Assembly (NCBI GenBank): GCA_963693365.1 | Contig: CAVNZM010000018.1 | Span: 1,860,001-1,924,000 of the forward strand | Source of the DNA: Amoebidium appalachense | Lineage: Eukaryota; Ichthyosporea | Direction of reading: 5' to 3' | Length of the DNA stretch: 64,000 bases | In this document: positions 38,288 to 63,904 of the stretch, piece after piece | How positions within the stretch are numbered: position 1 is the first letter of the stretch | Layout of the letters: every line of letters starts with the position of its first letter | Position numbers and translations under genes: made by a program | The notes under the pieces: model-generated | What the model saw: the letters and a program-made list of their open reading frames with translations, nothing else | Database searches by the model: none | Told to the model about the DNA's origin: nothing

Positions 38288-41200
38288 TTTATCCTTCTTC
38301 TTCTGGAATGCTCGGACACTGGGCCCCCAAAAGGGCCTCCCCCCCGGGACACTCGACGATAAAATCAGCTACATACAACAACAGACAAACAACCACACGT
38401 TTACAGTGATTTGCGAAACACAGTTTAAAAACCACCACAAATTCAACTCTACATTGGTCGACACATCCACACACCCCGGTTACGCGAAAAACCGAGGCAT
38501 TATTGTACTTGCCGCACCACACGTGAGAGTGAAGTGCAAACCGGTAGCAAAAACGGAATTCTCGGTTTCTATAGAGTTTCTTTCTAATGTTTTTACTTTT
38601 GTATATTACCCACCATCTATGTCGGTTGTCGAATTGACTCACGAGTTGTCACAGTTACCAATGTCCACTGTTATTTTAGGTGATTTTAACACGCGACTCC
38701 ACCACACAGACACACTGCAAGTGAGTGTCGGGTACCCATCTAAGCCCCCGGAGCGTGCTATCCCTTTAGCAAGGTATGTCCAAAGTCACACTTTGCGGTT
38801 CCCTCAAATATCCCATGCCCACAACACCGACTGGGGAGTGGCCTTTTGGCCATCAACCATGTCAAAACTCTCTCTCCCTCCTAACCTCTCTAGGTCATCT
38901 GACCACTCTCCTATCCTTTTCCTACCTAAGATCTCCCTTGATCTGCTCCCCCCTCCCCCTCCCACCTTTCGCCTCCGTCTATCCCAGCTTAAGTCACAGT
39001 GGGGTAGAGTTGATGTATGTGTATGCTATGCTACGAAACACCCTATATATATGCGCCTATTAGAATCTGCACAAGCCAGGCCAGATTCACATCTCGTACT
39101 AGATACATGCACTAACTTTATTGTTGATGATTTGATAGATCTCGGTGATTATGCTGGCGGTGGTAGGAAGGAATATCCCGATGCTCTCTTGTTACCAAAC
39201 ACCACTCCCGCTAGACAAGGTGAACCCCTGTCTCAAAAGGAAAGCTTGCGCCGGCTTGCTAGTATGAATCGATTTGGCCCCCCTGCTCGTATTATTGGTG
39301 ATACCACTGGAGACCCCCTCATAGACTCTGATAAGTATTTCTCGGAACTGTTTAAAGATAGGACCCCCGCTCAGAAACCTATTGTGTGGCCTGTAGACCC
39401 ATCTATCCCCATAGAATCGATCCTCCCCTTTTTCAGTCCCGATGCCATATGGTCTGTGATATCTAGTTATAGCTCTAGTAAGTCTTGTGGACCTGATGGA
39501 CTCCCTGCTGGGTTTCTTAAAATCCTTGTTCCCTCCTACCCACAAAAGGAAAGTGATCGTGCTATTAAACCTGATCTTACTATCATGTTAAGCTCTCTCT
39601 TTTCTTGGTGTGTTAAATGTGGACATGTCCCGTCATCTTGGTTAGATACCTTAGTGATCCCCATAGTTAAGAAGGACTCTGAGGGCCCCATATCATCCTT
39701 TCGCCCCATTACACTAACCCAGGTTGTTCGTAGATTCTTTGAAGCTTGCTTACTTAGGTTATTTGCACATCACCCTAGGTTTCAATCTATTCTTCACATA
39801 CACCCATGCCAATCCGCTTTTCGTAAAAACAATTCATGTTATGTTCAAATAATGGCACTGCACGATTCTATGCAAGTTGGTGCACAATATGTTGGCTTTA
39901 TTGATTGGAAAACTGCTTACGATTCTGTCTCCCCTGGTCTCCTATGGGAAAAGCTTGCTGCACGGGGTGTACCACACTGCATTGGTGTTCTGTTAGAAGC
40001 ACTCTTGTCTCAAACCTATGGTAGAGCTGTGGTTAATGGGCATCTTTCATATGGTTTTGCTCGTACTAGAGGTCTCTTGCAGGGTTCATTGCTTAGCCCC
40101 TTTTTGTTTAACCTATTTATAGATGATTTGGCTGTCAAGATTTACGCCGAAAACGATGACCCTATTAATAACTTTCCGCCTGCACTTCTCTATGCTGATG
40201 ATCTGTCCCTCCTTGCCCGTACCCCTAGACGCCTGCAAAGATTGTTCGATGTAGTGTCAGAGTGGTGCAAGGCAAACCTTATGATCCTTAACATAGACAA
40301 ATGTGGTGTTCTTGTACCTGATATAGCTAACAATTTACACACATTTACATTATCATCTAAACCTGTACCTATAGTTCCAGAATACAAATATCTTGGTGTT
40401 CCGGTTGATTCTGTTGGTGTTATGTTTCCCCATATGGTCGAAAAGAGGGTAGAGTTGGCTCGTAAGCGGTTAGCTTTCTTCTCGGCTAATATTTTTAAAG
40501 ACACACCCCTCCATCCTTCTATTAGACTTACATTTATTCGCACTTTTGTCTTCCCGGCATGTGAATATGGTTTACCCCTTCTCGCCGCTTGGATCAAGAA
40601 AGAGAGAACTAGAGCGCTTAAACCCTTGGCAAATTTCCTTGAAGCAGAAGTTGCCTCCTTTCTATCTAACAACTGTTGTAAACCTGGGCCTGTAACGCTC
40701 TCGATATATGGTCTGGTCCCAATAGCTGCTAGAGTATCCTATCTCGCGCTGAAATTCAATAAGCACATAAGCCGCTTAAAGAAGTATTTGCCCTCCCACC
40801 CTCTCTTCTCTATCCGACCTGTCCCCTCCTCACCTCTCACCTCTTTCCTCCCCTCTCTCTCCCCTTCTCCCCTGGGCACAAATACAAATAAACCCCGCAA
40901 TAGTGTGTGTGTGACTTTGGACTGCCACTTACTTATTAAACATGTACACAATCACAAGATAATCACGCAATATAACAAATGGAAAAAGATACCACACGAC
41001 ACTAGACCCGATGAAAGCATACACCTTGAAAAACTAAGCCTTATGTCTCGTTTTATATATACTGACCGCCTCAACCATATTGCCAAATATGGCACTCGCA
41101 AGTGTATAACACCTAAATACATATTACCTTCCTGTAGAACTGGTCTTTCTCTAGCTGATGGTATTATTGATCAATTACCACGCTTTTACTGTACACGTGC

Positions 41201-41474
41201 TATACAGTGGAGATCTAATAAGTATAAGGTGGCATCATTTGCATGCCCAAACAACACACACACACACCAGTTTAACCGGTCATGTATCGCCAAATGTAGT
41301 TTGATAGACCACATAATACCGCAACACACACACGTCACATTCACAACAGACACCCAGAAAGATAGCCTACCTGTAAATTACAACATCCTTGATTTTATAC
41401 TAAACACGCGTAACTACGACCTGTTTATTAGATGTATTGATTGGCTTGAGAAACACATCACTACAAAATTATAG
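38280..41474 (+). CDS. LINE ORF2: endonuclease-reverse transcriptase
   Basis: 1,064 residues. The N-terminal exonuclease-endonuclease-phosphatase fold shows Asn10 (FFFWNAR), Glu46 (ICETQF), GDFN at 134-137 and SDHS at 207-210, the expected catalytic set for nicking target DNA. The reverse transcriptase spans about 390-700: KSCGPDGLPAGFLK, SSFRPITLTQ, QSAFRK, FIDWKTAYDSV (Asp542), RGLLQGSLLSPFLFNLFIDD, LLYADD (638-641) and KYLGVP. The C-terminus has a Cys/His cluster (ACPNNTHTHQFNRSCIAKC), possibly zinc-binding. No RNase H is visible. It starts within the ORF1 stop (8-nt overlap, AUGCCUAA), so translation by termination-reinitiation is likely. No internal stops or frameshifts. Confidence 0.95.
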   Translation: MPNLSFFFWNARTLGPQKGLPPGTLDDKISYIQQQTNNHTFTVICETQFKNHHKFNSTLVDTSTHPGYAKNRGIIVLAAPHVRVKCKPVAKTEFSVSIEFLSNVFTFVYYPPSMSVVELTHELSQLPMSTVILGDFNTRLHHTDTLQVSVGYPSKPPERAIPLARYVQSHTLRFPQISHAHNTDWGVAFWPSTMSKLSLPPNLSRSSDHSPILFLPKISLDLLPPPPPTFRLRLSQLKSQWGRVDVCVCYATKHPIYMRLLESAQARPDSHLVLDTCTNFIVDDLIDLGDYAGGGRKEYPDALLLPNTTPARQGEPLSQKESLRRLASMNRFGPPARIIGDTTGDPLIDSDKYFSELFKDRTPAQKPIVWPVDPSIPIESILPFFSPDAIWSVISSYSSSKSCGPDGLPAGFLKILVPSYPQKESDRAIKPDLTIMLSSLFSWCVKCGHVPSSWLDTLVIPIVKKDSEGPISSFRPITLTQVVRRFFEACLLRLFAHHPRFQSILHIHPCQSAFRKNNSCYVQIMALHDSMQVGAQYVGFIDWKTAYDSVSPGLLWEKLAARGVPHCIGVLLEALLSQTYGRAVVNGHLSYGFARTRGLLQGSLLSPFLFNLFIDDLAVKIYAENDDPINNFPPALLYADDLSLLARTPRRLQRLFDVVSEWCKANLMILNIDKCGVLVPDIANNLHTFTLSSKPVPIVPEYKYLGVPVDSVGVMFPHMVEKRVELARKRLAFFSANIFKDTPLHPSIRLTFIRTFVFPACEYGLPLLAAWIKKERTRALKPLANFLEAEVASFLSNNCCKPGPVTLSIYGLVPIAARVSYLALKFNKHISRLKKYLPSHPLFSIRPVPSSPLTSFLPSLSPSPLGTNTNKPRNSVCVTLDCHLLIKHVHNHKIITQYNKWKKIPHDTRPDESIHLEKLSLMSRFIYTDRLNHIAKYGTRKCITPKYILPSCRTGLSLADGIIDQLPRFYCTRAIQWRSNKYKVASFACPNNTHTHQFNRSCIAKCSLIDHIIPQHTHVTFTTDTQKDSLPVNYNILDFILNTRNYDLFIRCIDWLEKHITTKL

Positions 41475-41495
41475 CGCACGCGCACACACACACAC

Positions 41496-41546
<51 letters not shown>

Positions 41547-41578
41547 CCAGCTGATACCGAGTGTCCCAAGGGGAGCCC

Positions 41579-41620
<42 letters not shown>

Positions 41621-41815
41621 GGGGAACCCCAACTAATTGATTTCTCCTTGTAGTCTTTATGGTGTCTCGTAGAGAAAGTAAACCCTGATATATAGTCACC
41701 ACCCGACATCTATGTACGTGATCATGATATACCGCTGAGGGGATATTCCGAGCAAAACCCCCCCCCCCATACCTGAGACTGGTTCTCTTTGCCTCGAGTA
41801 AACAGCGTAAACCCC
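41464..41815 (+). other. LINE 3' UTR with internal (CA)n and A tract
   Basis: The stop codon is followed almost directly by about 60 bp of CA, then 'ccagctgataccgagtgtcc', an A tract of about 36 nt, and about 200 nt present in both copies. Because the element end lies after this last block, that block probably holds the 3' recognition signal. Confidence 0.7.
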
Positions 41816-41825
41816 ATAGCCATTT
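41816..41825. repeat. Right target-site duplication of the LINE
   Basis: atagccattt, identical to the left copy at 36968-36977. Confidence 0.9.
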
Positions 41826-42779
41826 GTAGAGCTGCGACAATCATAGATCAACAGGTTCGTGGAACGCCGTGCTAGGTCACAGACAACTTAAAAGTGCATT
41901 GATTTGTTGTGCACAATGCTGCATATATGTGGGCTGTGTACTGTATAATATATTATTTTGCTTGTGGGAGGCATGCTGTATCCATGCGCAGCACTGTGCG
42001 CATGCAGAAAGCACGATATTCGTTGGGACAAACAGAAGTTTGCTGGCAAATTTGTGCGTGCACGACTGGAAATTACTGATCATGAGCACACTTGGCAGGG
42101 AAAGAAAATTGTCGGCCGGCACTCCCGGTACTGAGTGACGAACGTACGCGTGCACATATGCACTTTATTCCCCTTTTATTGGGCTATAAACAAGGCGATA
42201 GTTACGATTTATTTGCAGGGTGCAGAGCATATATATGCCTGTACATGTGCACTTGTTTGTTGGTGTCATCACAATGGCATTGTGCACGGCTATGCACATC
42301 ATGCGCTGCAAACAATACATGTGCCGAATGCTGTACACTGGCCAAATGCGCATGCGCATGTAAAGTGTGCTACTGTACCGCTAGGCTACATATCATCATG
42401 TGAAAACATACTGCATGCAAGACAAAGGCATTGAATATGTCCGTTTGGATGTTAGGAGAGTTTGTTGATTGGTCTCTGCATGGGCAGTCGTAGCTTGTTG
42501 GTCAACACGGTGCCATGGTGAAGATTGTGCAAGAGGAATGAAAACGTTCATAACGATCTGTGAATGAAATGTATAGTGTTATCAATAGTATTTATAAGTA
42601 CACGTACATGCATTTGCGTGTCCTTTAATCTCTCGATTCGAGCAGTGCACGTGCACATGATGACAGTAAATTCAAGCGAACCAGCTAAGCGAACCTTGCC
42701 TATTTGGTTGTTTGCGGATAGTGTTGACTGCTGATGTCTTGCAGCGAAAAGCGAAGTGTAAGTGTGTGCGCGCGCGCGA

Positions 42780-42848
<69 letters not shown>

Positions 42849-42850
42849 AC

Positions 42851-42882
<32 letters not shown>

Positions 42883-43634
42883 ATACTGTGTGCGTGTTTG
42901 TGTTTATGTGTGTATATGTGTGTTTGTGTGTGTGTAGGTGGGTGGGTGGACGTGGGTATTTACAACAGTGTGTGTGTCCACGTGTGTGGGTGTGAGTGTG
43001 AGTGTGTGCGCGCACGTGTGTGTGGGTGTGTACATGTACATGTATTTCGTTTTCGGGGGGGGGGGGGGGGGGGGGGGAGGGGGAGGGGGAGGGTGGATGG
43101 GTAGGTGGGTCCAGGAGGAGGGAGGGGAGGGGGGGGGGGGGGGGGAGGGAGGGGGGGGGGGGGGGGGGTGCACTCACAATCAGGACAATTTAGACGTTCA
43201 GTGACGCCTGATAGTCAGATAATCATTAATAGTGTACAGGATCATATCCGATATGTGTGAGGAGGACACAACACGCCACATACAATGTTGAATAAAATTA
43301 TCATTTGCACACCGATATTTGGCTAAGAAGGATACATGTACACACACACGTGGAGCAATCATACAATTGCACTTATGCACATGTACATACTCAAGAGATA
43401 TGCAAAGGAGGGCCTGATCGATCATGACACGCACACACATACTCTCTCTCTCTTACAACAGCCACACGTCACGGTGCACTGGCATCATTGCACGGTGGCT
43501 TCAACACCGTGCCCATTTACACATATATGGAAGCACAAAAAAACCTTACGTTCGCGAGTGCACACAGTGGCACCTACACAGTGGGGGAGGGGGGAGGGGA
43601 AGGGCTGGGGGGGGGGGGGGGGTCCGCATATACA

Positions 43635-43670
<36 letters not shown>

Positions 43671-43811
43671 CGCTCAGGAAGCTCTTACTTATACACATGT
43701 ATACACGTACCGGGCACAAGCTTGCGGGCCGCTTTCCCATCCAGATGCACACACGCAGTCAGTCACACTCGCAAACAAACACACACATGCGCGTCTCACG
43801 CGCGTATAGTG

Positions 43812-43854
<43 letters not shown>

Positions 43855-44719
43855 CACAGGCACAGGCACAGGCACACACACACACTGATCCTCAGTAAAC
43901 TTTGCAGTGCCTTTTGGTGGTATTAGAACCGACCTCCGGATCGGATCCCCCCCCCCCCCCCCCCCCCCCCATTCGATTCATGGGATGAAATAAGCTAAGA
44001 ACAGGGGACATGTCGAGGACCCTCCTCCACCCATTCGATTCATGGGATGAAATAAGCTAAGAACAGGGGACATGTCGAGGGGAGGGGGGGGGGGGGGGAG
44101 GGGGGTTCGGAACGGGCGAGAGTCTGTGTTTGTGCGTGTGTGTGTGTGTGTGTGTTTGTTGGCGGTGGCGGTGACGGTGGTGTGTGTGTGTGTGTGTGGT
44201 GGTGGTGGTGGTGGTGGTGGGGGGGGGGGGAGGGGGGGGGATAGAGGTAGCCTGGGAGGTTCGTTTCACAAAGCTTCGTTTATAACTGAATACGTGCCAC
44301 ACAGTTACCAGTTTGGGTTATGCTTGCTACATATGTGGCAGGTATCAAGATGTATCCTCCGAGGCTAACAATAACGAGAATTTCACGAGGCTTTGCTGAT
44401 ATCTTCCCTCGGTGTGCTATTTGTATTGGTATCAAGGAGTAACCATACGTGTGTACCTTTTAATTATGCCATTAATCATCCCAACTGGAATACAACTCGG
44501 AACACAACCTCCAAATCATACAAAAAACACAGTACGGTCACGGGAAGTAACAACACAACATTAAAATGACACAGCTTACTAATATCATGCAAATTCTTTT
44601 TAAGAATAAATCGATTCCCAGCAACACCATTACAACCGTTGTTAGCAGAGTCACATTTCACATTCCTACAAACGAACAAAATAGCGACAAAGGGTTTGAA
44701 ATTCACCGTGTTTTGTTTT
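41826..44719. other. Intergenic; simple repeats and one perfect duplication
   Basis: No gene is supported. TG tracts (42781-42925), G-rich (43055-43168), CA (43634-43668, 43814-43852) and GTGG-type repeats (44160-44230) dominate. Confidence 0.5.
43971..44080. repeat. Perfect 48-bp direct repeat, 14-bp spacer
   Basis: Positions 43971-44018 and 44033-44080 are identical (beginning attcgattcatgggatgaaa). A C run lies on the left and a G run on the right. Confidence 0.95.
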
Positions 44720-55145
<10,426 letters not shown>

Positions 55146-55630
55146 CTACATCTTTGGATAGAGGCCAGATGTACCCTGGTTCTGGCTATCCGCCGTCGGA
55201 TCATACCCGCTGCTTGGCCCGGGGGCGCCCGGATAACTCGGCGGGACAGGGGAGGCATACTGGTTTTGGATATTCGGGGGATACACGGTTTTTTCAGGCT
55301 GGTGGGTACCGTAGGCTGGGGCAGAGGTGGGGGCCGCGGTTGCGAAATTTTGATGGGGTGCGGCGGGATATGCGTGCTGTTCAGGTGGTGGATATACGGG
55401 GGCGGCGGCTGGATAGTATCCCCCCTGAGGCTGGACCGGGGGATAGTTGGGGGGAGGGACTGCTTGCTGGTGGGCGGCAGCCTGGGGGCTCTGGGGGAGT
55501 TTAAAAAAAGATTAGTGTTATGTTTAAAAATTAAAAAAACAACGGCATTCGTTGATGGTGAGTATGTGTCAATCACAGCACGGACACAGAGAGAAAGATT
55601 ACTCAAGGTGACTGACTAGCTGTGAGATGG

Positions 55631-55693
<63 letters not shown>

Positions 55694-56273
55694 CGTGTAG
55701 GGGTTACTTACGGCATGCATATACAACCCAAGCGCATGCACGTACACACACAACACACAACAACCTCAAGCACACATCCACCGAACCTCCCCCCTCTGCC
55801 CCCCCCCCCCCCTTCCCCCCCCCAGCGAACAAAAAAAAAAAACAAGAATTAAAAAACAAGAAAACGGAAGCCTTTTGATTGGCTATTCAGCACGGTTGCC
55901 TAGCAACACACATACCATCGGTGGTCTCGCTGGGGGCTGGTTGTTCACAGGCGCCATATTTGGTGATACCGCGGCTCCCGCCGCCGCGACCGTCGGCGCC
56001 GTCATTCCCATTGGAGGAGGGGCAACCTCGCTTTCCTTTTTAGACATGGGGGCGGGTGGGGGGGCTTGAACGACAATGACTTGCTGGTTAGGTTCGGGAG
56101 TATCTCTCGTACTTGGGATGAAGAGGAGGGTGGTGATGGCGGTGATTACAATGTTGGCGACGGCCAGCCACATCGTCCAGCCGACGGTGCAGTTTCCGAG
56201 GGAGAAGTAGCCTGTGTACGTGTGTGTGTACGTGTGTGTACGTGTGTATGCCGTGTGTTTGCTTAGGTGTGCG

Positions 56274-56318
<45 letters not shown>

Positions 56319-58133
56319 AAAAGCGGAAAGCAGATTAGCAACTCTAGACAGACATCATGTTCAATTGTCACATACCATGACTTTTGCCCCCTTACCCCCC
56401 CCCCCCCCCCCCCCCCCTTCCAAAACACACACACACAGACACACCATCCCCGGCGGGCCCGCTCTCCTTCTCGGTAGGAATCAAGAAGAGTGCTTACGTC
56501 TCTATGCCTCCCCCCCCCCCTCCCCCCCCATACATATTGCCCCCTTCTGGAAAGCCCAACTCAGCTCATACTTGACAGGTTGGATAGGAAGGAGAGGGGA
56601 GGAGGCGGAAGAGGGGAGGTGGGGGAGGAGGGGGGATGGGGGAGGGGAGGGGATAAGGGTCACAAGACATACCCGAGTGTTGACCACAAGCCCTGTTGCT
56701 CGTGTCGTACAAATTGCCATAATTGGCAGCCACAAGCATGACCGTCGTCCAATTGAAAATGAACACCACAAAGCACGCGATCGTGCAAACAGTGGCGACC
56801 ATTTTGGCGGGAAGTCGCGCACAGCAACTTAGGCAGCAGGCGACGCAGCCGGAAAACATGACGAAGAGGGAGCCGAACATGGCTACGGCGTAGAGTGCAG
56901 ATCCGGTGCGGAACTGGAAATTTGGAGATTTGCGATGCAAAATGTTAGGTTAATGGGCTTTTCCCGACAAGGTTTTGGGTTTTTGTGGTGTGATTGATGG
57001 TGTGAAGAGAGGAAATGAAGACATGTGATGGTTTTAAAAGGGGCTCCTTTTGCTGTGATTACATTGCCACCAGTGGTGCGGAGTAAAGGGGAACGTGAGA
57101 GAGGGGTGAGGATAGAGGTGGTGTGTGTGTGTGTGTGTGGGGGGGGGGGGCGTATTCTAGCGAGCTTTAAAGGAAAGTACAATGACCAAAGGAATAATTG
57201 GATGCATAGATATCACGTTGAAAATGTTTGCCCACACACAACACCAGACCCAACAGACAAAACAAACAAAGAAAAAATGCATCATGTATACACCCCATAA
57301 GGCTTTGTTTTCCTTCGTTCCTTCTTTATTCTTGCATTTAAATTGTTTAAAAATAAAAAGGGGCTACCCACCTGGCTGCTGGGATAGTCATAGTCGTCAT
57401 CTACGTACCAATAGCAGTCCGAGGAGGTGCAGAACCTGCAGCAGTGTGCGGTCAGTGAAATGAAAACAAACATGCAAGTAGTGAAATGTAAACAAAGTGC
57501 GAGTAGTGAAATGTAACAAATTGCAAGTAGTGAAATGTAAACAAAGTGCAAGTAGTGGAATGTAAACAAAAGTGCAAGTAGTGAAATGTAAACAAAGAGG
57601 TGGCATGAAAACGTGCAATTAGTGAGATGAACGCAAGCCCTGCAAACAGTGACAGGTAAACAAAAGTGCGGGTGGTGAAATGTAAACAACCGTGAAGGTA
57701 GTAAACAGTTTGTATGCCATGTTTATTAAGAAGAAGGAACACGCTCGTTGTTAAAAAGAATCTAATCCGTAATGGGGATGGTACGCAAATAGGGGTTCTG
57801 GTAATAGAAACGGGCAAGTTTCTTCCGGTGTTGTGTGTGTGGGTGTGTGGGTGTGTGTGTGTGTGGGGGGGGGGAGGGGGGGGGAGGGGGGCTTCCTGGA
57901 TATTCAAGAAGAGAATGTGTGTGGGAACCTGTTCCTGAAAAGGTGCAAGAGGTGGCAGTGGCCCGGTGGGTGGGTGGGTGGGTGATAGGGTGTGTCGTGC
58001 ACGGCTGTATTTTATCCAAAAAAAAAAAACAACTGCGAGTGGTTGCGCTTGCTTGCAAGAGTGCGTGTGCAGCTGTGTGTATGTGCTTGCTTTGCATGTG
58101 GAGGAGGGCCGATGAGGGAAGGTGTGTGTGTGT

Positions 58134-58165
<32 letters not shown>

Positions 58166-58168
58166 GGG

Positions 58169-58258
<90 letters not shown>

Positions 58259-58427
58259 GGGTGGGGGGAGGGCGGGAGGGCGGGGGAAGGGGTTATTACC
58301 AAAGAAGACCACCATGATAATCTGTGGTGACATTGCGAACCCAAAAGGGGCAGAAGAGACAGACGGCTGAAATACCAAAAGACAGAAACGAAAGAAAACT
58401 GGCTGTGGACGCGCAGGAGAGCGGCAT
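55146..58427 (-). CDS. Claudin/PMP22-like four-pass membrane protein with long Pro/Tyr-rich cytoplasmic tail, five exons
   Basis: Exons 58427-58300, 57435-57372, 56913-56673, 56211-55916 and 55490-55146 (stop TAG) join in phase into 357 residues. TM1 is about residues 9-27. The first extracellular loop carries the claudin-type signature: Trp29, Gly40-Leu-Leu-Trp43, Cys45 and Cys50 (GGLLWFCTSSDC). TM2 is about 70-92 (Cys-rich), TM3 about 103-126 and TM4 about 155-177. The remaining 180 residues are a disordered Pro/Ala/Gln/Tyr tail (YPPVQPQGGYYPAAAPVYPP), with repeated PxY and no typical C-terminal PDZ-binding Val. Family members organise cell contacts or membrane domains. Signature residues are visible in sequence; the function is inferred. 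An alternative acceptor 9 nt into exon 5 would remove three residues. Confidence 0.85.
57450..57695. repeat. Intronic minisatellite, about 25-30 bp unit, roughly nine copies
   Basis: 'gtagtgaaatgtaaacaaag' with small changes is repeated through intron 1 of the claudin-like gene. Confidence 0.85.
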
Positions 58428-61661
<3,234 letters not shown>

Positions 61662-62108
61662 TTACACCACCACTACCCCGGTGTTTCCAGATGATTCCGA
61701 GCCGCATTCGCTCGGTAACTTCTGAGAATTTTCCTTTCCCTTCTCCGATTTCACCTCTGTGAGTAATTCCCCCTCCACCAAAACCACATCGGACCCCCCC
61801 GGCACCACCTTAACCTCTCCGCTAATAAGGCTCCCCATTGGCTCGATCTGCCTCATAGGAAGTTTCCCATTCGTCAATTCTGTGAGTGAGATAGTGGCTG
61901 GAGTCAAAGAGGGAGTTCTTGTGGTTTCCCGTCGAATTTCGGTTTTCCGTAAAACTTCACGCGTATACGCCCACCACATACCCCATTTGGATAACTATTG
62001 GGATATTTCAACCGCCCAGACGGCAAGAAGGAACGGAAGGTCGGCACGAGCAGATGAAGTGATCATCTGATCATCTGGTTCTGTGTGTGTTTGTGTGTGT
62101 ACGTGTGT

Positions 62109-62169
<61 letters not shown>

Positions 62170-62194
62170 TGTGTTTGAGATAGAGATAGAGAGG

Positions 62195-62227
<33 letters not shown>

Positions 62228-62337
62228 TGTGTGTGTGTGTACGTGTGTGTTTGTGTGTGTGTGTGTGTGTGTGCCCGTGTGTGCGTGCGTGCGTGCGCGG
62301 CGTGGTTGCTCTCCCCCGGAAGGGGGGGGGGGGGGAG

Positions 62338-62453
<116 letters not shown>

Positions 62454-62636
62454 TGTGTGTGTCTGGCGGGTGATGTATGCATTAGAGGGTTGGAGATATG
62501 AAGGATACACCAAAGGACAATATGTAAGACGTCATAACAGACCCCCCCCCCCCCTCCCCCCCCCCCCCGAAAAACAGAGAACACCGAAATCAAACCATGA
62601 AGGGCCAATAAAAACCGTTCAAGCAGAAGACACATG

Positions 62637-62705
62637 AACAGAGCAAACCATCAGCGGGGTTCCTATGCCTCCACAAAGGATGGGTTTCAACTCTTTAACC
62701 TCTTG
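62637..62705 (-). repeat. Dispersed repeat family R variant, reversed
   Basis: Reversed 'gaggttaaagagttgaaacc', 'ggaggcataggaac' and 'gctctgttcatgtgtcttct', matching 19955-20060 in order. Confidence 0.65.
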
Positions 62706-63203
62706 CGCGTTTTTTTTTTTTTTTGGGAAGTGGGGGGGGGGGGGGGGGGGGGGGGGGGGTAAGTAGTACTCACCAACACAACGTATACAATCTCACACAG
62801 ATTGTAAAATAAGAATACATATATCCCGCTCACGTTGAATTTTTGCAACACATTCTGCTGGTATATCACTGCGATCGAAATTAGCAGCGAGCACCCCGTG
62901 AAAACGCGAAAGAGATGCCCGTAACTTTATTCAGATCTCCCTCGACGAGAGAACGTGATTCCAGGTTTGTACTTGCTTGACTTCATCTAGTGCAGAATTC
63001 TGAACCACAGGAATTGAGTCCCAGATCTGAAATATGTATGTGGGTACCAAAAAAACCCCCAGAGTGTGGTATAGCCATCGTGACTTGAAATCTTATGGTT
63101 TGACGGAACATTCATTCACATTCAAATTTCACAGTAGCCATACCATCTGATGTTATTACCCAATTAAAGAATTTTATAACATTTAATCACTTTAGTGCAC
63201 CAA

Positions 63204-63603
63204 TCACACCTCTGCGCTAGTAACTCCTGACGATCCGGCATCTCTTTCGCCTCCCAAGCTTCCGCTTGCTTCTTTCCACTTCTCCGGTTTCACCCCTATT
63301 GCCCCCTCGACCACAATAATGTCTTCTTGCCCAATCGAAAATTCTTCTTTTTTGCCGTTTCCTATTGGCTGATTCTTTTAGAGGCGAGTTCTGACTGGTC
63401 AATTCGATGGGCATTTTGGAGTCGGGACGGCATGGTACTGCTTTTGAAACGCCCATTTCGGATAATCCGGTGTTTTCCCGTAGAATTTCACGTGTATATC
63501 CCCACCACATTCCCCATGCGGATAACTGTCTTGTGGTTTCTGCCGAAAACACACCGAGGAGAAAGGGAAGGTCGGATCGGGCGGTTGCGTTGATGTCTAG
63601 AGA
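63204..63603 (-). pseudogene. Terminal exon of a paralogue of copy B, with frame shift (copy A)
   Basis: After a CAG acceptor the frame reads SLDINATARSDLPFLLGVFS, AETTRQLSAWGMWWGYTREI and on to SPLKES near 63370. Similarity to copy B then continues in the next frame (PIGNGKKEEFSIGQEDIIVV, EGAIGVKPEKWKEA) and ends at TGA 63206-63204. The first frame, if followed, ends at TAG 63217 with a basic, unrelated tail. The shift could be a one-base indel or a small unrecognised intron. Upstream exons would lie beyond the right edge. Family unknown. Confidence 0.45.
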
Positions 63604-63628
63604 CTGTGTGTGTGTGTGCGCGCGCGTG

Positions 63629-63830
<202 letters not shown>

Positions 63831-63841
63831 ATGTCTGTGTT

Positions 63842-63904
<63 letters not shown>

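Larger units (their letters stand above)
36978..41815 (+). mobile_element. Full-length non-LTR (LINE) retrotransposon, two ORFs
   Basis: 4,838 bp between 10-bp target duplications. Order: 125-nt 5' UTR with a 'ggccctaagggcc' hairpin, ORF1 (coiled-coil protein), ORF2 (AP-like endonuclease plus reverse transcriptase), a 3' UTR starting with (CA)n and an A tract, then about 200 nt ending 'cagcgtaaacccc'. There is no terminal poly(A): the A tract (41583-41618) is internal. Both ORFs are intact, so it may still be active. The truncated sister at 7976-8598 shares the same 3' end. No LTRs and no RNase H motif were seen. Clade assignment was not attempted. Confidence 0.95.
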
